A stretch of 64,000 nt of DNA, taken from assembly GCF_021012875.1 (NCBI RefSeq), contig NZ_JAJMZJ010000001.1, positions 434,001 to 498,000 on the forward strand, read 5' to 3'. Under the pieces are notes generated by a model. It saw only the letters and a list, made by a program, of their open reading frames with translations, was not told the origin of the DNA and ran no database searches. A program made the position numbers and the translations under genes. Source of the stretch: Peptoniphilus sp. KCTC 25270 (GTDB lineage Bacteria; Bacillota; Clostridia; Tissierellales; Peptoniphilaceae). Each line of letters starts with the position of its first letter. Position 1 is the first letter of the stretch. Of the stretch, positions 15,938-24,834 are shown piece after piece.

Positions 15938-17794
15938 TTGATTAATGTATCAAAGTTAGAAAAATGCTTAAAAAAAGTAAATAAACCCGCCCGTTATATT
16001 GGTGGGGAATTAGGAACGATTCACAAAGAATTTAAGAGCAATACAGTAAATTTTGCCTTTTGTTTTCCTGATGTATATGAAGTTGGAATGAGTCATTTGG
16101 GCTTGCAAATTTTATATTATATGATCAATGAAGTTGAAGGATATTCTTGCGAAAGAGCATTTGCTCCATGGCCTGATATGGAAGAAGTGATGCGATCGGA
16201 AGAGATTCCATTGTTTTCTTTGGAATCCAAAGAGCCACTAAGCGCTTTTGATATGGTGGGCTTTACGCTTCAATATGAAATGAGTTATACCAATATTATC
16301 AATATGTTGGATTTGGGGAACATTCCTATTTTCGTCAAAGATCGGTCCGAAGAAGATCCTATTGTTGTGGCCGGTGGGCCCTGTGCAACAACGCCAGAAC
16401 CTTTGGCTGATTTCATCGATATGTTTTTCATTGGTGAAGGGGAAGAAATCAATGTAAAGGTAATGGATGTAGTAAAAAAGGGAAAAGAAGAAAATTGGAA
16501 TCGTGAAACCATTTTGAAAGAATGTGCTAAATTAGATGGCGTCTACATTCCACAATTTTACGATGTAGAATACAAGGAAGATGGAACCATTGCTTCAATG
16601 AAACCAAATACGGAAGAAGCAAAGCCAACGATTAAAAGAGTCCGTGTAGAAAATATGGATGAAACTTTTGTTCATGATCGTCAGATTGTGCCCTTTATGG
16701 AAACGGTTCATGACCGAGCCGTATTGGAATTGTTTCGCGGTTGTACCCATGGATGTCGTTTTTGCCAAGCGGGAATGTTGTATCGTCCCATTCGAGAAAG
16801 AAGCGAAGATAAGTTAATGGAAATTGCTCAAAATCTGCTGAAAAATACAGGATATGATGAAATATCTTTAACTTCCTTATCTTCTTGTGACTATACACAA
16901 CTTATGGATTTGATTCATAAGTTAGTAGAAAAATACGAAAAGGAAAATGTAGGAATTAGCTTGCCATCTTTGCGCTTGGACAGCTTTATTATCGATACAT
17001 TAAAAGAGATTGAAAAAGTCCGAAAAAGTGGGTTGACTTTCGCTCCGGAGGCAGGAAGCCAAAGAATGCGAGATGTAATCAACAAAGGCGTTACGGAAGA
17101 AGATCTAATGCGAGTAGCAAAATCTGCCTTTGATGAAGGTTGGAGTAAAATTAAGTTATACTTTATGATTGGTTTACCGACCGAAACCTTAGAAGATGTG
17201 GCGGGGATTGCGGATTTAGCCAATAAAGTGCGTACGGTTTTCTTTAATCGTCCAAAAGAAGATATTAAAGGAAATTTCCAAGTAACAGCTTCTGCCAGCT
17301 GTTTTGTTCCAAAAGGATTTACGCCATTCCAATGGATTGGGCAAGATAGCGTAGAAACTTTTTATGAAAAAATTGATCATGTGAAAAAAGATATTCGAGA
17401 TCCAAAAGTTCGCTTCCAATACCATGATCCAGAAGTAAGTCGCATTGAAGCTATTATTGCTCGAGGGGACCGAAAAGTAGGATCTGCCATTTATAAAGCT
17501 TGGGAAATGGGACAAAAATTTGACGGTTGGAGTGAGTTTTTCGATTTCGAGCAATGGAATAAAGCCATGGAAGCAGTAGAAATTGATGGAGATTTCTATG
17601 CAACAAGAACTCGTGAAAAAGAGGAATTCCTTCCTTGGGACTTTATAGATATTGGAGTGTCTAAATCTTATTTATGGAAAGAATATGAAAGAGCCATAAA
17701 AGAAGAGGTAACTCCAGACTGCAGAAACCAATGCAACGGCTGCGGGATCAATGATTGTTCAATGTGGGAGGATTTTCATGCTAGTAAGAATTGA
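15938..17794 (+). CDS. B12-binding/radical SAM protein, TIGR03960 family
   Basis: A 618-residue protein with an N-terminal cobalamin-binding-like fold, without the clear DxHxxG site, and a central radical SAM domain whose CxxxCxxC motif reads 'GCTHGCRFCQAG'. A C-terminal region ends in the Cys-rich 'CRNQCNGCGINDC'. The family is nearly always paired with the TIGR03936/DUF2344 protein, here the next gene, overlapping by 17 nt. Its reaction is not established; association with tRNA/rRNA-related genes suggests RNA modification. The start is TTG at 15938, preceded by AAGGGGG. Confidence 0.88.
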   Translation: MINVSKLEKCLKKVNKPARYIGGELGTIHKEFKSNTVNFAFCFPDVYEVGMSHLGLQILYYMINEVEGYSCERAFAPWPDMEEVMRSEEIPLFSLESKEPLSAFDMVGFTLQYEMSYTNIINMLDLGNIPIFVKDRSEEDPIVVAGGPCATTPEPLADFIDMFFIGEGEEINVKVMDVVKKGKEENWNRETILKECAKLDGVYIPQFYDVEYKEDGTIASMKPNTEEAKPTIKRVRVENMDETFVHDRQIVPFMETVHDRAVLELFRGCTHGCRFCQAGMLYRPIRERSEDKLMEIAQNLLKNTGYDEISLTSLSSCDYTQLMDLIHKLVEKYEKENVGISLPSLRLDSFIIDTLKEIEKVRKSGLTFAPEAGSQRMRDVINKGVTEEDLMRVAKSAFDEGWSKIKLYFMIGLPTETLEDVAGIADLANKVRTVFFNRPKEDIKGNFQVTASASCFVPKGFTPFQWIGQDSVETFYEKIDHVKKDIRDPKVRFQYHDPEVSRIEAIIARGDRKVGSAIYKAWEMGQKFDGWSEFFDFEQWNKAMEAVEIDGDFYATRTREKEEFLPWDFIDIGVSKSYLWKEYERAIKEEVTPDCRNQCNGCGINDCSMWEDFHASKN

Positions 17795-18467
17795 GTTTTA
17801 TAAAATAGGAATGGTAAAATTCATTTCTCATTTGGATACCATTCGTTTGTTTTCTCGTGCGATGAAACGAGCACAAATTCCGATTCTATGGAGCGAAGGA
17901 TACAATCCTCACATGAAGATGTCCATTGCTGTGCCGTTATCCTTAGGAGTGGAAAGTGAAAGCGAGACCATGGATTTTGAAATAGAAGAAGATTTTCCAT
18001 GGGAAACCATTCCAGAGCGATTAAATGCAGCTTTACCAGAAGGATTGAAAGTAACTCAAGTGGCTGTTGATTTCGATAAAGAATCTGTCTTTAGTCGTGT
18101 AAGAAGTTCGGATTACGAAATGTTTTTTCCCTATGAACTGAGCCCTCCTTATGAGGAACTTGAAAAATATGTAGAAGAGTTCAAAGAGAAAAAGGAAGTA
18201 TTGGTAGAAAGAAAAAGAAAAAAAGGGAAGAAAAAAATTGTTGTGACAGAGGACATTCGTGGAAAGGTAATTTCTTTAGATATGGAAAGACGAGAAACAG
18301 GAATTGTCCTTATGGCTCGATTATCTGCTGGAGCAGATAACAATTTAAGACCAGATCGCTTGCTGCAAGGAATTTTTAGCCATTCAGACTTGGATTTGGA
18401 TCTTGATTTGGTACAAATTCGTCGAAAAAGGAGTTTTGATAAGGATGGACAAGAAATTCGATTATAA
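17778..18467 (+). CDS. TIGR03936 family (DUF2344) radical SAM-associated protein
   Basis: A 229-residue protein with the family N terminus 'VRIEFYKIGMVKFISHLDTIRLFSRAMKRA' followed by 'EGYNPHMKMSIAVPLSLG'. It is a separate polypeptide here, while in other bacteria it is fused to the preceding radical SAM protein. The start at 17778 (ATG with GGGAGG 7 nt before) fits better than an earlier in-frame ATG at 17751. The gene overlaps both neighbours (TIGR03960 gene and RNase G), indicating translational coupling. A lysine-rich stretch near residues 140-155 could contact RNA. Function unknown. Confidence 0.85.
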   Translation: MLVRIEFYKIGMVKFISHLDTIRLFSRAMKRAQIPILWSEGYNPHMKMSIAVPLSLGVESESETMDFEIEEDFPWETIPERLNAALPEGLKVTQVAVDFDKESVFSRVRSSDYEMFFPYELSPPYEELEKYVEEFKEKKEVLVERKRKKGKKKIVVTEDIRGKVISLDMERRETGIVLMARLSAGADNNLRPDRLLQGIFSHSDLDLDLDLVQIRRKRSFDKDGQEIRL

Positions 18468-19623
18468 AAATTCCAACTTTTTCTTTATTGATTGCGAATA
18501 TCCTGAATTAATTGGGCAGATAGAAGAGGGGAAACTCGTAAAGATAGACTTAAAGGACAATAACTCCATAGTCGGAAATATTTATCGCGCCCAAGTAACC
18601 CAATTGGTAGAGCGTTTGGATTGTGCTTTTGTAAATATAGGAGAAAAACACAATGGATATTTGCCAAGACGCTTTTTTCGAAAACATTGGCTTGGGAGAG
18701 AAATAAAACAAGGAGATACCGTTTTTGTTGAGGTGAAAAAACCTGGTATGGACGAAAAAGGTCCCCTAGTGACAATGGAATACAGCATTCGTTCTGAGAA
18801 TTTAGTGTATATTCCAAGTGGCAAAGGGATAAAGGTTTCCAATAAAATTGCCAATAGAAAAGAAAAAGATCGCTTGATATCTTGGTTAAAGGGAAAAGAG
18901 TTTTCTGGTGGTATGATTTTACGTACAGACAGTAAGAATGCTACCTACCAAGAACTAGAAGAAGATTACTCTTATGTAATGAAACAAGAAGAGAAATACA
19001 TTCGAGAGAGAAATTTTCTTCCCGTTCCGAAACTTCTTTTTAGTAAATCTGGGTATGAAATGTTTTTGCAGAATTTAGACGGAAAATCTTTGGTCGTAAA
19101 TGAAAAAAAATTGTATCGAAAATTAAAAAGCTTAAATATAGAAAATATCCTACTAGACGAGGAATTTAGCATTCGAGGAATTCCTTATTTTAGAGAACAA
19201 TTTGATCGTTTGTTTTCACGAACCATCCATTTGGAGAATGGATCTAATATTGTGATAGAAGATACGGAAGCGTTGACCGTGGTAGATGTGAATACAAGCC
19301 ATGCAAAAGAAGAATTTAATTTCGAAGAATACATTTACCGAACCAACCAAGAGGCTGCCTCTGAAATCGCTAGACAAATTCTATTGCGAGGAATCGGCGG
19401 AATGATTGCAATAGATTTTATTCGAATGAAAAGTGAAGAACATAAAAAAGAAATTTATAGCAGAATGGATTCCATCTTATCTTTGGATGAAACACAGAAA
19501 AATCTCTTTGGGTTTTCTAATATGGGTTTATTTGAAATCTCAGTGCAACGAAACAAAGAGAGATTTGTCTTGCGCTATAATGAAGCAAAAAAGAATCGAA
19601 ATATTTATGAGAAAAGCTTGTAA
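18445..19623 (+). CDS. rng: Ribonuclease G/E family endoribonuclease, short form without zinc-link
   Basis: RNase G/E enzymes cut single-stranded RNA, including rRNA precursors. An S1-like domain (about residues 35-110, 'NIYRAQVTQLVERLDCAFVNIG') sits in the catalytic fold. The two catalytic aspartates are Asp281 ('VVDVNT') and Asp324 ('AIDFIRM'). The protein ends at residue 392, soon after 'GLFEISVQRNKERF'. The CPxC zinc-link that joins subunits in E. coli RNase E/G and most relatives is absent. The start is probably ATG 18445, with GGAG 11 nt before; TTG 18436 is an alternative. The gene overlaps the preceding one by 23 nt and lies next to rplU, as in many Clostridia. Confidence 0.88.
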   Translation: MDKKFDYKNSNFFFIDCEYPELIGQIEEGKLVKIDLKDNNSIVGNIYRAQVTQLVERLDCAFVNIGEKHNGYLPRRFFRKHWLGREIKQGDTVFVEVKKPGMDEKGPLVTMEYSIRSENLVYIPSGKGIKVSNKIANRKEKDRLISWLKGKEFSGGMILRTDSKNATYQELEEDYSYVMKQEEKYIRERNFLPVPKLLFSKSGYEMFLQNLDGKSLVVNEKKLYRKLKSLNIENILLDEEFSIRGIPYFREQFDRLFSRTIHLENGSNIVIEDTEALTVVDVNTSHAKEEFNFEEYIYRTNQEAASEIARQILLRGIGGMIAIDFIRMKSEEHKKEIYSRMDSILSLDETQKNLFGFSNMGLFEISVQRNKERFVLRYNEAKKNRNIYEKSL

Positions 19624-19643
19624 TATAGAGAATTCTATGGTAA

Positions 19644-19649
19644 TATAAT
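19644..19649 (+). promoter_or_regulatory. -10 element before the rplU operon
   Basis: TATAAT; the nearest -35 candidate TTGTAA (19618-19623) is 20 nt away, longer than usual. Confidence 0.45.
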
Positions 19650-19654
19650 TAACT

Positions 19655-19716
19655 GTAACCGCTCGGAATAGGTTGAAAACTCTTAGTTACCTATAAAGGC
19701 GAGTCTTGTAAAGAGG
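19655..19716 (+). ncRNA. Ribosomal protein L21 leader-like RNA
   Basis: The stretch before rplU folds with TAGGT (19669-19673) against ACCTA (19689-19693), enclosed by CTCG (19662-19665) against CGAG (19700-19703). Sequence blocks such as CCGCTCGGAATAGGTT and AAGGCGAGTC resemble what I recall of the Firmicutes L21 leader, which is thought to let L21 control its own operon. Not checked against a covariance model. Confidence 0.6.
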
Positions 19717-19726
19717 AGGTGCTACA

Positions 19727-20035
19727 ATGTACGCAGTAATTGAAACAGGTGGAAAACAATACACTGTTCATGAAGGTGATGTATTAAAAGTGGAAAAATT
19801 AAATGTAGCAGAAGGAGAAGCTGTAACATTTGATAAAGTACTTTTAATCAACAATGAAGGAAACTTGACTGTAGGAAGTCCTTACGTTGAAAATGCAAAA
19901 GTGGAAGCAAAAGTATTACGTCAAGCGAAAGACAAAAAAGTGATCGTTTACAAATACAAATCCAAAAAGAACGAACGTAAGAAAAAAGGTCATCGTCAAC
20001 CATACACTTTAGTAGAAATTGGTAAATTAGCGTAA
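19727..20035 (+). CDS. rplU: 50S ribosomal protein L21
   Basis: Complete 102-residue bL21 starting '[18 protein letters not shown]', with the basic '[19 protein letters not shown]' RNA-binding region near the C terminus. A perfect AGAGGAGGT site precedes it. It overlaps the prp start by 1 nt and is followed by rpmA, the standard Firmicutes order. Confidence 0.98.
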   Translation: MYAVIETGGKQYTVHEGDVLKVEKLNVAEGEAVTFDKVLLINNEGNLTVGSPYVENAKVEAKVLRQAKDKKVIVYKYKSKKNERKKKGHRQPYTLVEIGKLA

Positions 20036-20367
20036 TGACCAAGGTAACCATTTATAAGCGCAAAGATTTATACTTGGGATTTTTGGCAAGAGAACACGCC
20101 GATACAGTGGATGATTTTGGGTCGGTTGTGTGCGGGAGTATTTCCGCTCTTACGTTGACATCTATATTGAGTCTAAATCAAATTGCACATATAGATGAAA
20201 AAGAGTGTATAATAGAACAAGAGGATGGTCATTTGCTTTTAAGGCTAGAAGAAAATGTCGCTGATTCCAAAGAAGCACAAGTGATTCTAGAATCTTTAGA
20301 AGTGGGTTTAATGGCAATCCAAGAAAATTATTCGAAATATATTGAGATTAAAATACAGGAGGTTTGA
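20035..20367 (+). CDS. prp: Ribosomal-processing cysteine protease Prp
   Basis: Prp removes the N-terminal extension of ribosomal protein L27 in Firmicutes and relatives. The catalytic His lies in '[22 protein letters not shown]', with the catalytic Cys in 'VVCG' (the HADYG...CA/GxSxL pattern). It is 110 aa, between rplU and rpmA, and the rpmA product here carries the matching extension. Confidence 0.95.
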   Translation: MTKVTIYKRKDLYLGFLAREHADTVDDFGSVVCGSISALTLTSILSLNQIAHIDEKECIIEQEDGHLLLRLEENVADSKEAQVILESLEVGLMAIQENYSKYIEIKIQEV

Positions 20368-20368
20368 G

Positions 20369-20659
20369 ATGATTCGTTTTGACTTACAACTATTCTCCTC
20401 TAAGAAAGGGATGGGTAGTTCCAAAAATGGTCGTGATTCTGAGTCCAAACGTCTAGGCGTTAAAAAAGGGGATGGACAACATGTAATCGCTGGTAATATT
20501 ATTGTTCGTCAAAGAGGAACAAAAATTCATCCAGGTCTAAATGTTGGTCGTGGAAACGACGATACTCTATTCGCTAAAGCGGACGGAAGAGTTGCATTTG
20601 AAACAAAAGGCAAAAATAAAAAAGTTGTAAATGTTTTACCTTTTGAAGAATTAGCATAA
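20369..20659 (+). CDS. rpmA: 50S ribosomal protein L27 with cleavable N-terminal extension
   Basis: bL27 lies at the peptidyl transferase centre. The protein begins '[24 protein letters not shown]'. The first nine residues (ending LQLF) are the extension removed by Prp, with cleavage expected after Phe9, leaving Ser-Ser-Lys-Lys. The start at 20369 is set by AGGAGG (20357-20362) and by the extension consensus; the longer in-frame start at 20342 lies inside prp. 96 aa before processing. Confidence 0.97.
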   Translation: MIRFDLQLFSSKKGMGSSKNGRDSESKRLGVKKGDGQHVIAGNIIVRQRGTKIHPGLNVGRGNDDTLFAKADGRVAFETKGKNKKVVNVLPFEELA

Positions 20660-20663
20660 AACG

Positions 20664-20695
20664 AGAGCTGTAGATTTCTACAGCTCTTTTCTTTT
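20664..20695 (+). terminator. Terminator of the rplU-prp-rpmA operon
   Basis: AGAGCTGTAG (20664-20673) and CTACAGCTCT (20678-20687) form a perfect 10-bp stem with loop ATTT and a T-rich tail. Confidence 0.92.
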
Positions 20696-20755
20696 TATAA
20701 ATTCCGTGCAATTTTTGTGAAGAAATAGCATGAAATCAAATCAGAAATGAAAATA

Positions 20756-20764
20756 TGATATAAT
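20756..20764 (+). promoter_or_regulatory. Promoter before obgE (extended -10)
   Basis: TGATATAAT is an extended -10; no good -35 is seen. It is 28 nt before the obgE start. Confidence 0.6.
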
Positions 20765-20792
20765 AAAGAATACGGAAAATGGAGGTGAGCAG

Positions 20793-22061
20793 ATGTTTGT
20801 AGATGTTACCCAAATTACAGTAAAAGCTGGAAAAGGCGGCGATGGAGCCGTTGCTTGGCGTAGAGAAAAATATGTTCCGGCAGGTGGACCTGCTGGTGGT
20901 GACGGAGGAAACGGTGGCTCTGTTATTATAAAAACGGATGAAGGAATTCATACTTTAATGGATTTTCGATATAAAAGAGTATATAAGGCCGATAATGGAG
21001 AAAAGGGCAGAAATAAAAAACAATTTGGTGCCCATGGAGAAGACATTATCCTAAAAGTTCCCGTAGGAACCTTAGTAAAGGATACAAAATCTGGTCGAGT
21101 AATTGTCGATTTGAAAAATCCGAATCAAGAATTTATCATTGCACAAGGAGGAAAAGGCGGAAAAGGAAACGCTAGATATGCAACCGCAACAAGACAAGCT
21201 CCTTCTTTTGCTCAACTAGGATTTAAGGGACAGGAGAGAGAGATTACTTTAGAATTAAAACTATTGGCAGATGTTGGGCTCTTAGGATTTCCCAATGTAG
21301 GAAAGAGTACTTTGCTTTCTGTAATTTCAGCCGCTAGACCTAAGATTGCCAACTATCATTTCACGACTCTTGAGCCCAATTTAGGGGTGGTATCTTTAGG
21401 AGAAGAAATGAGTTTTGTTGTGGCAGATATTCCAGGGTTAATTGAAGGGGCTGGAGAAGGCGTTGGCCTCGGTCACGATTTCTTGCGACATGTAGAGAGA
21501 ACTCGTGTCTTAATCCATGTATTGGATGTTTCAGGATCAGAAGGACGAGATCCAATTGAAGATTTCTATAAAATCAATAAAGAGTTGGAAAGTTATAACG
21601 CTTCCTTAATGGAAAAGCCACAAATTATTTTTGCCAATAAAATGGATATTCCAGGAGCAGAAGAAGGCTTAAAAAGAGTGGAAGAAGAATTTATTCCAAA
21701 AGGATACAAAGTATTTTCCGGATCTGCAGCAACGACAAAAAATCTAAGTCCTTTATTGTATGAAGCTTACGAAATTGTGCAAAATTCTCCTATTGAATAT
21801 GAAACATACGATGAAGAATATGTGGAAGAACATGTGGAAGAAGAAAAAATCATTGTTCGCAAAGAGGACGATCAATACATTGTAGAAGGTTCTTATATTG
21901 AAAGATTGTTAGGGTCTACCTATTTTGATGATCGAGATTCTCTTCGTTATTTCCAAGAAAATTTACGAAAAAATGGCGTAATTGATAAGCTAAGAGAGTT
22001 AGGTATTGACGAAGGAGAGTCTGTCTATATATCGGGCTACGAATTTGAGTTTTTTGAGTAA
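20793..22061 (+). CDS. obgE: GTPase ObgE/CgtA
   Basis: Obg GTPases bind the 50S subunit and link ribosome assembly to nutrient state. The glycine-rich Obg fold is at about 1-158 ('GKGGDGAVAWRREKYVPAGGPAGGDGG'-type repeats). The G domain has G1 at 165-174 (GFPNVGKSTL), 'DIPGLIEGA' (G3) and 'NKMD' (G4). An acidic linker 'YDEEYVEEHVEEEK' precedes the C-terminal OCT domain. 422 aa. It starts a run of co-directional housekeeping genes. Confidence 0.97.
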   Translation: MFVDVTQITVKAGKGGDGAVAWRREKYVPAGGPAGGDGGNGGSVIIKTDEGIHTLMDFRYKRVYKADNGEKGRNKKQFGAHGEDIILKVPVGTLVKDTKSGRVIVDLKNPNQEFIIAQGGKGGKGNARYATATRQAPSFAQLGFKGQEREITLELKLLADVGLLGFPNVGKSTLLSVISAARPKIANYHFTTLEPNLGVVSLGEEMSFVVADIPGLIEGAGEGVGLGHDFLRHVERTRVLIHVLDVSGSEGRDPIEDFYKINKELESYNASLMEKPQIIFANKMDIPGAEEGLKRVEEEFIPKGYKVFSGSAATTKNLSPLLYEAYEIVQNSPIEYETYDEEYVEEHVEEEKIIVRKEDDQYIVEGSYIERLLGSTYFDDRDSLRYFQENLRKNGVIDKLRELGIDEGESVYISGYEFEFFE

Positions 22062-22070
22062 GGAGAAGAT

Positions 22071-22358
22071 ATGATAACAGGAAAACAGAGAGCGAAATTA
22101 AAATCCATTTCTCATGGAATTCGACCTTTGATTCAGGTAGGAAAAAATGGAGTGAATCAAGGATTTTTAGACCAATTAGATCGTCTTTTAGAAGATCATG
22201 AGATTGTAAAAATTGTTTTATTAAAAAACTCTCCAGAAGAGTTGGATGATATAACGCCTTTTATTTTGAAAAAGATGGGGGCAGAATTTGTACAATCCAT
22301 AGGAAATAAATTAACCATTTATCGGGAATCGAAAGAAAATCCAACGATTCAAATTTAG
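22071..22358 (+). CDS. yhbY: YhbY family RNA-binding protein
   Basis: A 95-residue CRM-domain protein that associates with pre-50S particles in other bacteria. 'KSISHGIRPLIQVGKNGVNQGFL' contains the basic GxxG-like RNA-binding loop, and the end 'IGNKLTIYRES' is typical. It lies between obgE and nadD, the usual Firmicutes context. Confidence 0.93.
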   Translation: MITGKQRAKLKSISHGIRPLIQVGKNGVNQGFLDQLDRLLEDHEIVKIVLLKNSPEELDDITPFILKKMGAEFVQSIGNKLTIYRESKENPTIQI

Positions 22359-22368
22359 GTGATGTTTT

Positions 22369-22989
22369 ATGAAAATAGGAATCATGGGTGGATCTTTTAA
22401 TCCAATTCACTTGGGACATTTGATGATGAGTGAGTACATTCGAGAAGATTTAGATTTGGATCGTGTTTTGTTTATCCCAACGGGAGATGCACCTCATAAA
22501 GAATATGAAAATGTAAGAGATTATGATCGTTATGCTATGGTGAAACTGGCCATAGAAGACAATCCTAAGTTTTTTGTTTCTGATATAGAGATGAAACGTG
22601 AAGGAAAATCTTATTCTGTAGATACATTAAATGAATTAAAAAAGGAGAACCCTGAGGGAGAATTTTATTTCTTCCTTGGTTCTGATATTTTAATGGACCT
22701 TAAAAAATGGAAAAAATTTGGAGATTTAGCGAAGTTATGCACCTTTGTCTGCGCCATTCGACCCGGGTTTGAAGCCATATCAGAAGAAGTGGCGAAGAAT
22801 GAAATTTCTTACTTAAAGGAAATGTATAACGCAGATGTAATTTTATTGCATACACCTAGATATGAGATTTCTTCAACGGATTTGCGAAATCGTATGGAAT
22901 TGGATATTTCGGTTCGTTATTTAATTACAAAACCTGTGATTCAATACATAAAAGAGCACGATTTGTATGGAGGATATCATGGAATTTGA
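22369..22989 (+). CDS. nadD: Nicotinate-nucleotide adenylyltransferase
   Basis: Transfers AMP from ATP to nicotinate mononucleotide in NAD synthesis. The nucleotidyltransferase motifs are 'GGSFNPIHLGHLMM' (with the HxGH signature) and 'ISSTDLRNRM' (the SxTxxR motif). 206 aa. GGTGATG precedes the ATG; its 3' end overlaps yqeK by 11 nt. Confidence 0.96.
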   Translation: MKIGIMGGSFNPIHLGHLMMSEYIREDLDLDRVLFIPTGDAPHKEYENVRDYDRYAMVKLAIEDNPKFFVSDIEMKREGKSYSVDTLNELKKENPEGEFYFFLGSDILMDLKKWKKFGDLAKLCTFVCAIRPGFEAISEEVAKNEISYLKEMYNADVILLHTPRYEISSTDLRNRMELDISVRYLITKPVIQYIKEHDLYGGYHGI

Positions 22990-23557
22990 CAAACTTCAGG
23001 AAGAGACCATAGATCGAATTGGAGAAAAACGATTTGCCCATACATTGCGCGTTATGGAGAAAGCGGAAGAATTGGCTCTAATTCACAATATAGATCCGGA
23101 AAAAGCAAAAGTAGCTGCCTTTTTTCATGATAGTATGAAGATAAAGGGTGGAGGAGCCTTGGAAAAGGAAGCGGAAAAATATAAACTTCCTTTTCGAGAG
23201 GAATGGAAAGAAATCCCCTCTATTGCACATGGATATTTGGCAGCTGAAATGATAAAGACAGAGTATGGAATAACGGACGAAGAAATTCTTAACGCCATTC
23301 GATACCATACGACAGGTAGAGCTGGAATGAGTTCTTTGGAAATTTTAATTTATTTAGCGGACTATATTGAGGAAGGAAGGGAGTTTCCAGGGGTAGAGAA
23401 GATTCGTTCTGTAGCAAAGAACAATTTGGAAGAAGCCTTCGATATGGCTTTGGGAAATACCATTCGTTTTTTAATTGAAAAAAAACAAAAAATTTCTATA
23501 GATTCCATTTTATGTTGGAATGAAAGGGTGAATAAAAAGCATGAAGAGCTTTATTAA
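22979..23557 (+). CDS. yqeK: HD-domain phosphohydrolase YqeK (Ap4A hydrolase type)
   Basis: The HD superfamily residues are seen as 'RFAHTLRVMEKAEELA', 'AAFFHDSMK' (the HD pair) and 'HGYLAAEMI', with 'YHTTGRAGMSSLEILIYLADYIEEGR' as the family end. Relatives split diadenosine tetraphosphate symmetrically. The start at 22979 (GGAGG at 22968-22972) is preferred to ATG 22967. It is 192 aa, coupled to nadD, and its 3' end overlaps the LCP gene by 17 nt. Confidence 0.9.
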   Translation: MEFDKLQEETIDRIGEKRFAHTLRVMEKAEELALIHNIDPEKAKVAAFFHDSMKIKGGGALEKEAEKYKLPFREEWKEIPSIAHGYLAAEMIKTEYGITDEEILNAIRYHTTGRAGMSSLEILIYLADYIEEGREFPGVEKIRSVAKNNLEEAFDMALGNTIRFLIEKKQKISIDSILCWNERVNKKHEELY

Positions 23558-24431
23558 AGGTTTTTTTATTACCTTGTTGGTCATCGCGGCCATTGTCGGT
23601 GGTGGATATTTTCTGTTGCAACAAGAAGAAAGTACGGCTGCAAAGGAAACGGTGGATCAATTTACATCTGATACAAATAAGTTCCAAATGTTAATTATTG
23701 GAGTGGATAGCTTAAATGCAAAAAAAGCTGAAAACACTCGTTCAGATGTTATGATGATTTTAGATGTAGATAGAAAAAATGATTCGATTCGACTTTTGTC
23801 TGTTCCTAGAGATTCGAGGGTTAGTGTTGAAGGTCACGAAGGGAAAACAAAAATCAATCATGCTTACGCCTATGGTGGTAGCGAATTAAGTTTGAAAACA
23901 GTCAACCAAAATTTAGGGTTAGAAATTCCTTATTATATGGTGATTGACTATGCCTTTGTAAAAGATGTGGTAGATATTATGGGAGGAATTGACGTAGATG
24001 TTCCTATGGATATGAAATATGAAGATCCAACGGCAGATCCTCCATTATATATTGATTTGAAACAAGGTCCTCAAACCCTTAATGGAGATGAAGCACTTCA
24101 ATTTTTACGTTTTCGAAAAGGGTATGCCAATGCGGACTTGGATCGTGTGAAAGCGCAACAACAATTTATAAGTGCTTTGGTAAATAAATTAAAAAGCAAG
24201 TCTGGAGTATTGCATTCTCCTCAATTGTTGGTTAGTTATATGGATCACACCAACAGCAATATGCCATTGGGCTCCGTAGTAAGAATGGGTTTTGAAACCT
24301 TAAAAATCGGCCAAGATCGAATGACGACGGCAACTTTGCCTGGGACACCACAAATGGTAGATGGAATCTCTTATTACATTTTGGATATGGAACAGACAGA
24401 TTCTATGTTAAAAGATTTGAAGATTAAATGA
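23541..24431 (+). CDS. LytR-CpsA-Psr (LCP) family protein
   Basis: LCP enzymes attach anionic polymers to peptidoglycan outside the cell. There is one N-terminal membrane helix (about residues 7-27). The LCP domain shows 'NTRSDVMMILDVD', 'LLSVPRDSRV' (with the conserved Arg/Asp), 'KINHAYAYGGSELSLKTVNQNL' and 'LQFLRFRKGYANADLDRVKAQQQFI'. 296 aa, a short form without an extra C-terminal domain. The gene begins inside the end of yqeK. Confidence 0.92.
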   Translation: MKSFIKGFFITLLVIAAIVGGGYFLLQQEESTAAKETVDQFTSDTNKFQMLIIGVDSLNAKKAENTRSDVMMILDVDRKNDSIRLLSVPRDSRVSVEGHEGKTKINHAYAYGGSELSLKTVNQNLGLEIPYYMVIDYAFVKDVVDIMGGIDVDVPMDMKYEDPTADPPLYIDLKQGPQTLNGDEALQFLRFRKGYANADLDRVKAQQQFISALVNKLKSKSGVLHSPQLLVSYMDHTNSNMPLGSVVRMGFETLKIGQDRMTTATLPGTPQMVDGISYYILDMEQTDSMLKDLKIK

Positions 24432-24462
24432 TTCGTGTTAAAATAGAGGTGGAAGGTGATAT

Positions 24463-24834
24463 ATGAAAGCCAAAGATAGCAACAAAAAATTAGATATTAT
24501 TATTGATAGTGCGGACAATAAAAAAGGAATCAATACGAGAGTTTTGGATATTCGAGATATGAGTGCCATTTCAGATTATTTTGTTATAGTAAGTGGTAAC
24601 TCAGTTCCTCAAATTCGAGCGATAGCGGATGAAATTATTGATAAGATGGCTGAGAATGGTTACGATATTTTCCATAAAGAAGGAAATGGTGAATCTCGCT
24701 GGATTATCCTAGATTTTGAAGACGTAATCGTCCATGTCTTCCATAGAGAAGAAAGAGAATATTACTCTTTGGAAAGATTATGGGGCGAAGAGAGAAAAGA
24801 AATGAATAAGGAAGAGGAAGAAGGAGAAGAATAA
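24463..24834 (+). CDS. rsfS: Ribosome silencing factor RsfS
   Basis: RsfS binds L14 and blocks subunit joining when nutrients are low. The family features 'ISDYFVIVSGNSVPQIRAIADEI', 'GNGESRWIILDFEDVIVHVFHREEREYYSLERLW' are all present. 123 aa, with a Glu-rich tail. It follows the yqeK/LCP genes, the common order nadD-yqeK-LCP-rsfS, and its stop overlaps the ridA start (TAATG). Confidence 0.96.
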   Translation: MKAKDSNKKLDIIIDSADNKKGINTRVLDIRDMSAISDYFVIVSGNSVPQIRAIADEIIDKMAENGYDIFHKEGNGESRWIILDFEDVIVHVFHREEREYYSLERLWGEERKEMNKEEEEGEE

